From: Paramuribaculum sp.
GTDB taxonomy: Bacteria; Bacteroidota; Bacteroidia; Bacteroidales; Muribaculaceae
Direction of reading: 5' to 3'
Assembly: GCA_029058705.1 (NCBI GenBank)
Contig: JAIDXA010000260.1
Span: forward strand, 1-8,751
DNA: 8,751 bases
In this document: in pieces, positions 1-5,143 of the stretch
How the letters are laid out: each line of letters opens with the position of its first letter
How positions within the stretch are numbered: position 1 is the stretch's first letter
Notes under the pieces: generated by a model
What the model was told of the DNA's origin: nothing
Databases searched by the model: none
The model's input: only the letters and a program-made list of their open reading frames with translations
Made by a program: the position numbers and the translations under genes

Positions 1-732
1 ATCCGTAATGTTCAAAGTCTCGTTAGCATTATGGTCGGTAATAAGAATCCCGATATTCTTTGATTTCAGCTTGTGGACAACCGATTGTATATCCTCGACA
101 GCGATGGGGTCGACTCCGGCAAACGGCTCGTCAAGCATTATGAATCTGGGATTAATCGCAAGGCAACGGGCAATCTCAGTACGTCTGCGTTCTCCTCCGG
201 AAAGGCGGTCGCCGTAATTTTTCCTTACCTTCTGAAGCGAGAATTCCTCTATCAATGTCTCAAGTTTCTCTTTCTGTTCCGCCTTATTCAGCGGAGTCAT
301 CTCAAGAACAGCCCTGATATTATCCTCAACTGTCATTTTTCGGAAAACAGATGCTTCCTGAGCCAGATATCCGATACCGTTCTGCGCCCGGCGGTAGACC
401 GGGAATTTGGTAATATCTTTGTCGTTAAGAAAAATCTTGCCTTCGTTAGGGGTAATCAGTCCAACGGTCATATAGAAAGTGGTTGTCTTCCCGGCGCCGT
501 TAGGCCCCAGCAAACCGACAATCTCTCCTTGAGTCACATTGATCGACACATGGTTGACAACCGTACGACGTCCGTATTTTTTCACAAGGTTATCCGTACG
601 CAGAACCATTTTCCCATCCTCTCCGCCGGAAACACCAGAACTGACATTCTCCATTTCCTGATTCTCACCAAGCGGCATTTCAAGAGGATGGCGTATTAAA
701 TCTTGCTCAATGTCAATCATTTCATTATCCAT
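1..732 (-). CDS. lptB: LptB, ATPase of the lipopolysaccharide export ABC transporter (partial, C-terminus beyond left edge)
   Basis: ATP-binding subunit that would power LptFG in moving lipopolysaccharide from the inner membrane into the Lpt bridge; it acts on the cytoplasmic face. On the minus strand I read Walker A GPNGAGKTT (481-507), signature LSGGE followed by RRR (190-204), Walker B FIMLDEP (124-144) and the H-loop histidine in ITDHN (31-33). The frame is open to base 1, so about the last few dozen residues are missing. The start is uncertain. In-frame ATGs lie at 732, 720, 678, 654 and 609. The family core begins at 609 (MVLRTDNLVKKYG), which puts Walker A near residue 35 as usual, and a purine-rich GGAGAG lies just before it. 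I give 732 because it lies 16 bases after the udk stop and the 41-residue extension stays open, but 609 is a real alternative. Probably co-transcribed with udk. Confidence 0.93.
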   Translation of the reverse strand, partial: MDNEMIDIEQDLIRHPLEMPLGENQEMENVSSGVSGGEDGKMVLRTDNLVKKYGRRTVVNHVSINVTQGEIVGLLGPNGAGKTTTFYMTVGLITPNEGKIFLNDKDITKFPVYRRAQNGIGYLAQEASVFRKMTVEDNIRAVLEMTPLNKAEQKEKLETLIEEFSLQKVRKNYGDRLSGGERRRTEIARCLAINPRFIMLDEPFAGVDPIAVEDIQSVVHKLKSKNIGILITDHNANETLNITD

Positions 733-748
733 ACAACAGGCATTCGGA

Positions 749-1384
749 TTAATTCACATTTGCCAATATGCGTTCTTTGCGCAGCCGCGCCTCGATGTAA
801 TCTGTCAGAAGGTTAATCGCAACCACATTACTGCCGCCCTGCGGCACAATAAGGTCTGCAAAACGCTTCGACGGTTCGATATACATGTTATGCATAGGCT
901 TGAGAACACCCTCATAGCGAGAGAGAACTACTTCCGGGGTACGCCCCCGCTCCACACAATCTCTCGCGATAACCCGGATAAGGCGGTCATCAGCATCGGC
1001 GTCAACAAATACCTTCACGTCAAGCATCTTCCTCAAATCCGGATCGTTAAGCACAAGTATACCCTCAACGATAACGACGTCGCGCGGTTCAACCCTGACC
1101 GTTTCCGGCTGGCGGGTACATGTCAGATATGAATATGTCGGCATTTCAATCGTCCGGCCTTCCTTGAGTTCCTTAAGATGCTGTTCAAGGAGCGTCCATT
1201 CTATAGCCGCAGGCTCATCGAAATTAATTTTGCCACGCTCCTCTACTGGAACATGACTTGAATCCTTATAGTATGAATCCTGAGGCAACACAGCCACCTC
1301 TCCCGCAGGAAGACTGTTGATTATCTTATTCACAACAGTGGTTTTACCCGATCCGGTTCCTCCGGCAATTCCTATGATCAACAT
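749..1384 (-). CDS. udk: Uridine kinase (uridine/cytidine kinase)
   Basis: Cytoplasmic enzyme of pyrimidine salvage that phosphorylates uridine or cytidine to UMP or CMP. The 211-residue protein has the family's usual length. Walker A GGTGSGKTT is at residues 8-16, the nucleoside-site motif QDSYYKD at 35-41, NFDEPAA at 54-60, the PTYSY segment at 82-86, the strand VVIVEGILVL from about 103, and a C-terminal EPSKRFADLIVPQGG match to known Udk proteins. The ATG at 1384 is supported by the P-loop lying at the very N-terminus and by a Bacteroidetes promoter about 60 bases upstream. It is the first gene of a minus-strand unit; lptB follows after 16 bases (28 or 139 with the later starts). Nothing is truncated or missing. 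The shared transcript has no obvious functional logic and is probably just local organisation. Confidence 0.96.
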   Translation of the reverse strand: MLIIGIAGGTGSGKTTVVNKIINSLPAGEVAVLPQDSYYKDSSHVPVEERGKINFDEPAAIEWTLLEQHLKELKEGRTIEMPTYSYLTCTRQPETVRVEPRDVVIVEGILVLNDPDLRKMLDVKVFVDADADDRLIRVIARDCVERGRTPEVVLSRYEGVLKPMHNMYIEPSKRFADLIVPQGGSNVVAINLLTDYIEARLRKERILANVN

Positions 1385-1443
1385 ATTTTCTGTTCAGTTT
1401 TGTTATCACACCCGAACTTGAATGTCCGGTTTCTTAGTTGCTA

Positions 1444-1475
1444 CAAAGTTAGTTTTTTTTGATTGAAAAAAGAAA
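1444..1475 (-). promoter_or_regulatory. Bacteroidetes-type promoter for udk-lptB
   Basis: Minus strand: -7 element TAACTTTG (1451-1444) matches TAnnTTTG. TTTC (1475-1472), one base off TTTG, stands 20 bases upstream, in the expected range. Transcription would begin near 1436, leaving a leader of roughly 50 bases before the udk ATG. Confidence 0.7.
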
Positions 1476-1511
1476 TCTAAGCAGTCATAAATTACATTTT
1501 CGAATCGTACA

Positions 1512-1542
1512 TGTTTTTTTTGCTTGATTTTTTGTAGCTTTG
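1512..1542 (+). promoter_or_regulatory. Bacteroidetes-type promoter for nfo
   Basis: -7 element TAGCTTTG at 1535-1542 is a full match to TAnnTTTG. The -33 element is weak: TGTT at 1512-1515 has the right spacing (about 19 bases) but is a poor match, and a good TTTG at 1519-1522 is too close. A T-rich tract lies between. Transcription near 1550 would give a leader of about 40 bases to the ATG at 1588. Confidence 0.6.
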
Positions 1543-1587
1543 CAGTGCAATAACCTTCGACTTATTCCTCAACGCAACACTATTCCT

Positions 1588-2433
1588 ATGAAATATATCG
1601 GTGCACATGTATCAACCCAGAACGGCGTCAGTTCCGCTCCACTAAACGCTCACAACATAGGAGCCAAAGCCTTTGCGCTCTTCACCCGCAACCCGTCGCG
1701 ATGGCACAGCAAACCAATCCCACAGAAAGAAGCCGACTCTTTCAAAGAACGCTGTGAGAAATACGGTTACAACACAAATGTCATCCTTCCCCATGACAGC
1801 TATCTGATCAACCTTGGATCACCTGACCCGGAGGGTCTTGACAAATCAAGAGCGGCATTTCTCGATGAAATGCAGCGCTGCGAGCAACTGGGGCTCAGCC
1901 TGCTCAATTTCCATCCCGGCTCGCATCTCAAAAAAATCGAAATCGACGCCTGCCTCGACCGCATAGCCGAATCAATCAATCTGACACTCGACAAGACAAA
2001 AGGCGTCAAGGCCGTTGTCGAGAACACTGCCGGACAAGGATCCAACCTTGGCTTTTCATTCGAACAGATTGCCCGGATAATCGACGGCGTCCATGACAAG
2101 GCGAGGATCGGCGTATGTATCGACACCTGCCACGCATACGCCGCCGGATACGACCTCGCGACGACCGACGGCTATACAGCGATGTGGAAGGAATTCGACA
2201 ACATAATCGGCTTCAGCTACCTGAGCGGAATGCACATCAATGATTCAAAAAAAGGACTTGGCTCACATGTCGACCGCCACGAGTCGCTCGGGTCAGGCAT
2301 GATAGGCAAAGAGTTTTTCAAGCTGATGATGAACGATCCTCGGCTCGATTCAATCCCACTGATCCTCGAAACGCCAAACGAAACGATCTGGGCCGAGGAA
2401 ATAGCGTGGCTGTATTCGCTGACTGACAAATAG
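1588..2433 (+). CDS. nfo: Endonuclease IV (AP endonuclease, zinc-dependent)
   Basis: Base-excision repair enzyme that cuts DNA 5' to abasic sites and removes blocked 3' ends, using three zinc ions in a TIM barrel. Counting from the ATG at 1588, all nine zinc ligands fall at the same numbers as in the E. coli enzyme: H69, H109, E145, D179, H182, H216, D229, H231 and E261. They sit in motifs such as NFHPGSH, VVENTAGQGSNLG, CIDTCHAYAAGYD, MHINDSK, GSHVDRHESLGSG and ILETPNE. At 281 residues it is close to the E. coli length (285), and MKYIGAHVS is the typical N-terminus. A TTG at 1540 would add 16 residues but overlaps the promoter -7 element, so it is rejected. It is transcribed alone, divergent from udk, and ends at a strong hairpin. 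The protein looks fully active. Confidence 0.98.
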   Translation: MKYIGAHVSTQNGVSSAPLNAHNIGAKAFALFTRNPSRWHSKPIPQKEADSFKERCEKYGYNTNVILPHDSYLINLGSPDPEGLDKSRAAFLDEMQRCEQLGLSLLNFHPGSHLKKIEIDACLDRIAESINLTLDKTKGVKAVVENTAGQGSNLGFSFEQIARIIDGVHDKARIGVCIDTCHAYAAGYDLATTDGYTAMWKEFDNIIGFSYLSGMHINDSKKGLGSHVDRHESLGSGMIGKEFFKLMMNDPRLDSIPLILETPNETIWAEEIAWLYSLTDK

Positions 2434-2453
2434 CAGCGCCGGCATATCAACAC

Positions 2454-2502
2454 AGCAAAGCGGGATCAACCTCATTCGAATGACGATTGATCCCGCTTTG
2501 TT
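2454..2502. terminator. Terminator hairpin between nfo and the OmpA-like gene
   Basis: Perfect 13-bp inverted repeat: AAAGCGGGATCAA (2457-2469) with TTGATCCCGCTTT (2487-2499). Inside it lies a second palindrome, TCATTCGAATGA (2472-2483), so the whole folds into one long stem with a small internal loop. A short T-rich stretch (GTTT) follows on the plus strand. The symmetry and its place between convergent genes suggest it stops transcription from both sides. A long U-tract is lacking on either strand. Confidence 0.75.
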
Positions 2503-2529
2503 TCAGTTATCGGTCAACCCAGATGGAAG

Positions 2530-3246
2530 TCAGTTGACAGCGAGCGTTCCGTTTTCAGCAGCTTTGATCATATTCTCATCAGCCGAGATATAAATTTCAA
2601 CGCGACGATTCTGCGCGCGACCTTCGGCAGTGTCATTTGACGCAACGTAATCCTGCATCGGAAGCCCTTGAGCTGTTATACGGTTTGAGGAAACACCGCT
2701 ATTCACAAGGAATGTGCGCACCGCATCTGCACGACCGGTTGAAACTTTTTCGTTAACAGCAAGCGTACCGGTATTGTCGGTGAAGCCGTAGATCTGCACA
2801 TTTGTCTGAGGATTATTTATCAGCGAACTTGCAAAACCCGTCAGATCCTTACGCGCGTTTGCGCTCAGTGTAGTGCCATTCGTCGGGAACAGAATGCCAC
2901 CGTTAAATGTCACCTTGATTGCCTGAAGTCCATTCTGGTCTGTCACCGTGGACACCTCAGCAGAATTTGCAAGCTGTTCTTCAAGCTCCTTTTTCTGTTT
3001 GTCCATCTTGCGGCCTATGAGAGCGCCTGCACCTGCGCCGACTGCAGCTCCGACGCCGGCTCCGATAGCCGCACCTTTGCCACCTCCGATCAAGGCGCCA
3101 AGCCCCGCGCCAAGCGCAGTGCCGCCGCCTCCACCAATAAGAGCGCCCTTACCAGTGTTATTCATACTGCCGCAACCTGACGAAGCGAACAATGAAAGCG
3201 CCAACGCGCCAACAATAAAAATTCTTGATTTTTTCATTTTGGTCAT
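2530..3246 (-). CDS. OmpA-family lipoprotein with glycine-zipper segment
   Basis: Probable outer-membrane lipoprotein that binds peptidoglycan and ties the membrane to the wall. The 238 residues begin with a basic, hydrophobic signal (about 1-24) ending in SSGC, so C25 would be lipidated; the lipobox is loose, with Ser at -3, which Bacteroidetes tolerate. Residues 33-78 form a glycine-zipper with GALIG three times. A short charged helix follows (80-92), then an OmpA C-terminal domain at about 112-220. In that domain D157 and R172 have the 15-residue spacing of the diaminopimelate-binding Asp and Arg of OmpA, and GRAQNRRVEI (209-218) closes it. Starts at 3246 and 3237 (MKKSRIF) are both possible. 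It is transcribed alone from a promoter at 3420-3450 with a long leader of about 165 bases. The exact role of such Bacteroidales proteins is not established. Confidence 0.92.
   Translation of the reverse strand: MTKMKKSRIFIVGALALSLFASSGCGSMNNTGKGALIGGGGGTALGAGLGALIGGGKGAAIGAGVGAAVGAGAGALIGRKMDKQKKELEEQLANSAEVSTVTDQNGLQAIKVTFNGGILFPTNGTTLSANARKDLTGFASSLINNPQTNVQIYGFTDNTGTLAVNEKVSTGRADAVRTFLVNSGVSSNRITAQGLPMQDYVASNDTAEGRAQNRRVEIYISADENMIKAAENGTLAVN
3013..3147 (-). repeat. Degenerate glycine-zipper repeat within the OmpA-like gene
   Basis: Residues 34-78 are almost entirely Gly, Ala, Leu, Ile and Val. The pentapeptide GALIG occurs at 34-38, 50-54 and 74-78, so the copies are 16 and 24 residues apart, both multiples of eight. 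This is consistent with expansion from an eight-residue unit (24 bp), now diverged at the DNA level. Confidence 0.7.
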
Positions 3247-3364
3247 GTTTAAGTTTTATATCGGAATAAGATGTTTGTCAACTCTTCCAGAAAATCGCTA
3301 ATCCGAAATAGCGACACCTGTTATTAATTTAATACAACTATTCTTAGCTTATGTTCGGACAAAC

Positions 3365-3382
3365 CGGGTCTTTATCGGCCCG
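3365..3382. other. Small GC-rich hairpin in the leader of the OmpA-like transcript
   Basis: CGGGTC (3365-3370) and GGCCCG (3377-3382) pair around a six-base loop. In the minus-strand RNA, the orientation of the OmpA-like leader, one pair becomes a mismatch, so the stem is weaker. It lies about 30-50 bases after the expected transcription start. A leader regulatory role is possible but unsupported beyond its position. Confidence 0.3.
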
Positions 3383-3408
3383 ACAATGCACTATTGGAGC
3401 ATTTTTAA

Positions 3409-3439
3409 GTTGTCGTTTACAAATTTATTACTAATTTTG
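3409..3439 (+). promoter_or_regulatory. Bacteroidetes promoter for the EamA transporter gene
   Basis: GTTG (3409-3412), a 19-base spacer, and TAATTTTG (3432-3439), a perfect -7 match. The start would be near 3446, giving a very short leader of under 20 bases to the ATG at 3464. It shares most of its DNA with the minus-strand promoter at 3420-3450. Confidence 0.78.
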
Positions 3440-3450
3440 CAAATATCAAA
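3420..3450 (-). promoter_or_regulatory. Consensus Bacteroidetes promoter for the OmpA-like lipoprotein gene
   Basis: Minus strand: -33 element TTTG (3450-3447), a 19-base spacer, and -7 element TAAATTTG (3427-3420), both perfect matches. Transcription near 3413 implies an unusually long leader of about 165 bases. It is interleaved with the plus-strand promoter of the EamA gene. Confidence 0.8.
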
Positions 3451-3463
3451 ATATGCATAAATA

Positions 3464-4396
3464 ATGAATAACGAGCGACGATTCCACTTCTCCGCCTCAG
3501 GGCCGACATCGACCCTCATATATCATCTGGGAGCCTTACTCGCAGTAACAGCCTGGGGCGTTGCTTTCATCAACACGAAAGTTCTCCTCCAAAACGGGCT
3601 GAGCGCCGTAGAAATCTATATTTATAGATTTATTATTGCATATTTATTAGTTTTGCTGATTTGCCCGCGCCCCTTTTTCAGCCGGTCACTTTCTGACGAA
3701 CTGAAATTCATGTTGTGCGGAATCTGCGGTAATTCCGTTTATTTCATAGCAGAAAACACTGCCGTGAAATACACTCTTGTCACAAATGTGTCTTTGATTG
3801 TAACCCTGTCTCCGATAATCACCGCCATCATCATAGGGCTTATCTATAAAAGCCAACGCCCGGGCCGAGGGTTCATGACCGGATCGACCATTGCGTTCTC
3901 AGGTGTTGCCTGCGTGATATTCAACAGCAGCTTCGTCATGAAGATCAACCCCCTGGGAGACTTCTTAGCCCTCCTTTCAGCAATATGCTGGTCCATCTAT
4001 TCGATTCTGCTAAAACCGCTGAATACAGAATATAATGTCTGGTTCATCACTCGAAAAACATTCTTCTACGGACTTCTCACCTCGCTTCCTTTTCTTGCCG
4101 TCGAACCAACCTTGCTTCCAGTTGAAAGACTTCTTGAACCGGCAATTATAGGAAACCTCTGTTTCCTTGGCATCATATGCTCCCTTCTGGCCTACCTGCT
4201 ATGGGCGCAAGCTGTCAAAAAGCTCGGAGTAATGAGCACTGGAAACTATCTGTATATAAGTCCGATTGTCACGCTTGCAGCTTCGTATCTCTTTCTGGGC
4301 GAACAGATTTCAGCGGTAGGCTACACGGGGTGCGCGCTAATTCTGGCAGGAGTCATCCTCAGCGAAAAGCTCAATTCGCGCTGGCATCGTTCGTAG
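3464..4396 (+). CDS. EamA/DMT-family transporter (RhaT/YdcZ-like drug/metabolite exporter)
   Basis: Inner-membrane permease of the drug/metabolite transporter superfamily; members export amino acids, metabolites or drugs, and the substrate cannot be told from sequence. The 310-residue length is typical. I see about ten hydrophobic segments in two EamA repeats: LGALLAVTAWGVAFINTKVL (TM1), IYRFIIAYLLVLLIC (TM2), the AENTAVKYT segment with a following helix (TM3-4), GSTIAFSGVACVIF (TM5). Then comes the second repeat, opening with DFLALLSAICWSIYSILLK and closing with SPIVTLAASYLFLGEQIS and GCALILAGVILSEKL. The Pro-containing SPI helix followed by LGE is characteristic of the family. The start at 3464 fits the promoter just upstream. 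The last 26 bases overlap the 3' end of the minus-strand AlkD-like gene, and no terminator is visible. Regulation may be tied to the OmpA-like gene through the shared promoter DNA. Confidence 0.92.
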   Translation: MNNERRFHFSASGPTSTLIYHLGALLAVTAWGVAFINTKVLLQNGLSAVEIYIYRFIIAYLLVLLICPRPFFSRSLSDELKFMLCGICGNSVYFIAENTAVKYTLVTNVSLIVTLSPIITAIIIGLIYKSQRPGRGFMTGSTIAFSGVACVIFNSSFVMKINPLGDFLALLSAICWSIYSILLKPLNTEYNVWFITRKTFFYGLLTSLPFLAVEPTLLPVERLLEPAIIGNLCFLGIICSLLAYLLWAQAVKKLGVMSTGNYLYISPIVTLAASYLFLGEQISAVGYTGCALILAGVILSEKLNSRWHRS

Positions 4397-4943
4397 CCTC
4401 CGATTCCGCCAGAAACTCCACCTCCTCAACAATCTGACGGGCCGGTCCAGCCGTCAGGGCAGACATCCGGCCAATTTCAAGGCGCGCAACCGCACCGGAC
4501 TCAGCCGGACGTGTGTAAACATAATGCCATAATATGCGCATGGCGCAGTAACGGCACATTTCCCTTTCATCTCCAGCGAGGCGCAACGACAATTCCCACG
4601 CAAATGGCAAATGACGCAACAGACGATGACACAACACATCGGCCACTTCGGGCGACGGACATTCTCCACACATTCCCACAGCCTCGTCAATTCCGATGTC
4701 CGAAGGCGTCATCAGCATAGGTGCGATCAGCATGCTTTCGCGCGTTGATGTGTTTGCCCACAACGATCGTCCCAAATCAGAATTGAAGCCCACCACTGCG
4801 GCTATTTCAACTATCTGAGGCAAATTAAGTCCGAAAATTATGCGGAATGGTGAACCCGCCTTGCGCAACGTATCTGCTATTACTCCATTGCGCATCGCGA
4901 AAAATTTGCGCTTAATCTGCTGCATCTCATTAAATTCAGTCAT
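4371..4943 (-). CDS. AlkD-like HEAT-repeat protein (DNA alkylation repair family), function uncertain
   Basis: A 190-residue, mostly helical protein resembling the short Bacteroidales members annotated as DNA alkylation repair proteins. Signs are the N-terminal helix KRKFFAMRNGVIADTLRKAG (11-30), the SPFRIIFGLNLPQI segment (31-44), and a HEAT-type repeat W62-A-N-T-S-T-R68-E69 with LIAPML after it. It is shorter than characterised AlkD (about 230 residues), and I cannot place AlkD's catalytic Asp and its Trp partners with confidence, so glycosylase activity is doubtful. Odd feature: two CxxC motifs, C92-G-E-C95 and C130-R-Y-C133, plus C105. I chose the ATG at 4943 because it leaves a normal leader of about 33 bases; a TTG at 4976 would sit on the expected transcription start. 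The gene is convergent with, and overlaps by 26 bases, the EamA gene. Confidence 0.82.
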   Translation of the reverse strand: MTEFNEMQQIKRKFFAMRNGVIADTLRKAGSPFRIIFGLNLPQIVEIAAVVGFNSDLGRSLWANTSTRESMLIAPMLMTPSDIGIDEAVGMCGECPSPEVADVLCHRLLRHLPFAWELSLRLAGDEREMCRYCAMRILWHYVYTRPAESGAVARLEIGRMSALTAGPARQIVEEVEFLAESEATNDASAN

Positions 4944-4983
4944 AGTCCAATTGTTTATAGCCGGTTCAGGCGGCAATTTCCGA

Positions 4984-5014
4984 CAAAATTAGACATATCC
5001 CGCGATATTTCAAA
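4984..5014 (-). promoter_or_regulatory. Consensus Bacteroidetes promoter for the AlkD-like gene
   Basis: Minus strand: TTTG (5014-5011), a 19-base spacer, and TAATTTTG (4991-4984), perfect at both elements. Expected start is near 4977, about 33 bases before the ATG at 4943, which helps fix that start codon. Confidence 0.82.
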
Positions 5015-5063
5015 ACCGGCCGCACCGACTTCTTTGTGAATCGGACACTCCTCAATAGTAATA

Positions 5064-5083
5064 TTATAAGGTGTTATAAGTTG
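5064..5083 (+). repeat. Tandem 10-bp direct repeat at the promoter of the LysM gene
   Basis: TTATAAGGTG (5064-5073) is followed at once by TTATAAGTTG (5074-5083), nine of ten bases alike. The second copy contains the GTTG -33 element. A period of ten bases places both copies on the same face of the helix, as expected of a protein-binding site, though an AT-rich chance repeat is possible. Confidence 0.5.
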
Positions 5084-5111
5084 CATAATTGGTAATATCT
5101 CGTTAATTTTG
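5080..5111 (+). promoter_or_regulatory. Bacteroidetes promoter for the LysM/beta-barrel operon
   Basis: GTTG (5080-5083), a 20-base spacer, and TAATTTTG (5104-5111), a perfect -7 match. Transcription near 5118 gives a leader of about 25 bases to the ATG at 5144. It diverges from the AlkD-like promoter, with about 65 bases between their -33 elements. Confidence 0.78.
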
Positions 5112-5143
5112 CAGAACAAATTTGTCAGCAAAACCTTTTTCAG

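Noticed and set aside
73..699. Long plus-strand open frame of 208 codons
   Set aside because: It lies opposite lptB, whose minus-strand frame carries all ABC ATPase motifs; the plus-strand translation has no recognisable features.
1540..1587. Upstream TTG start for nfo
   Set aside because: The TTG overlaps the promoter -7 element at 1535-1542, and the zinc ligands match E. coli numbering only from the ATG at 1588.
2948..3301. Plus-strand proline/alanine-rich open frame
   Set aside because: Antisense shadow of the glycine-zipper codons of the OmpA-like gene.
4944..4976. TTG start extending the AlkD-like protein by 11 residues
   Set aside because: It sits at the expected transcription start of the promoter at 4984-5014; the ATG at 4943 gives a normal leader and a family-like N-terminus.
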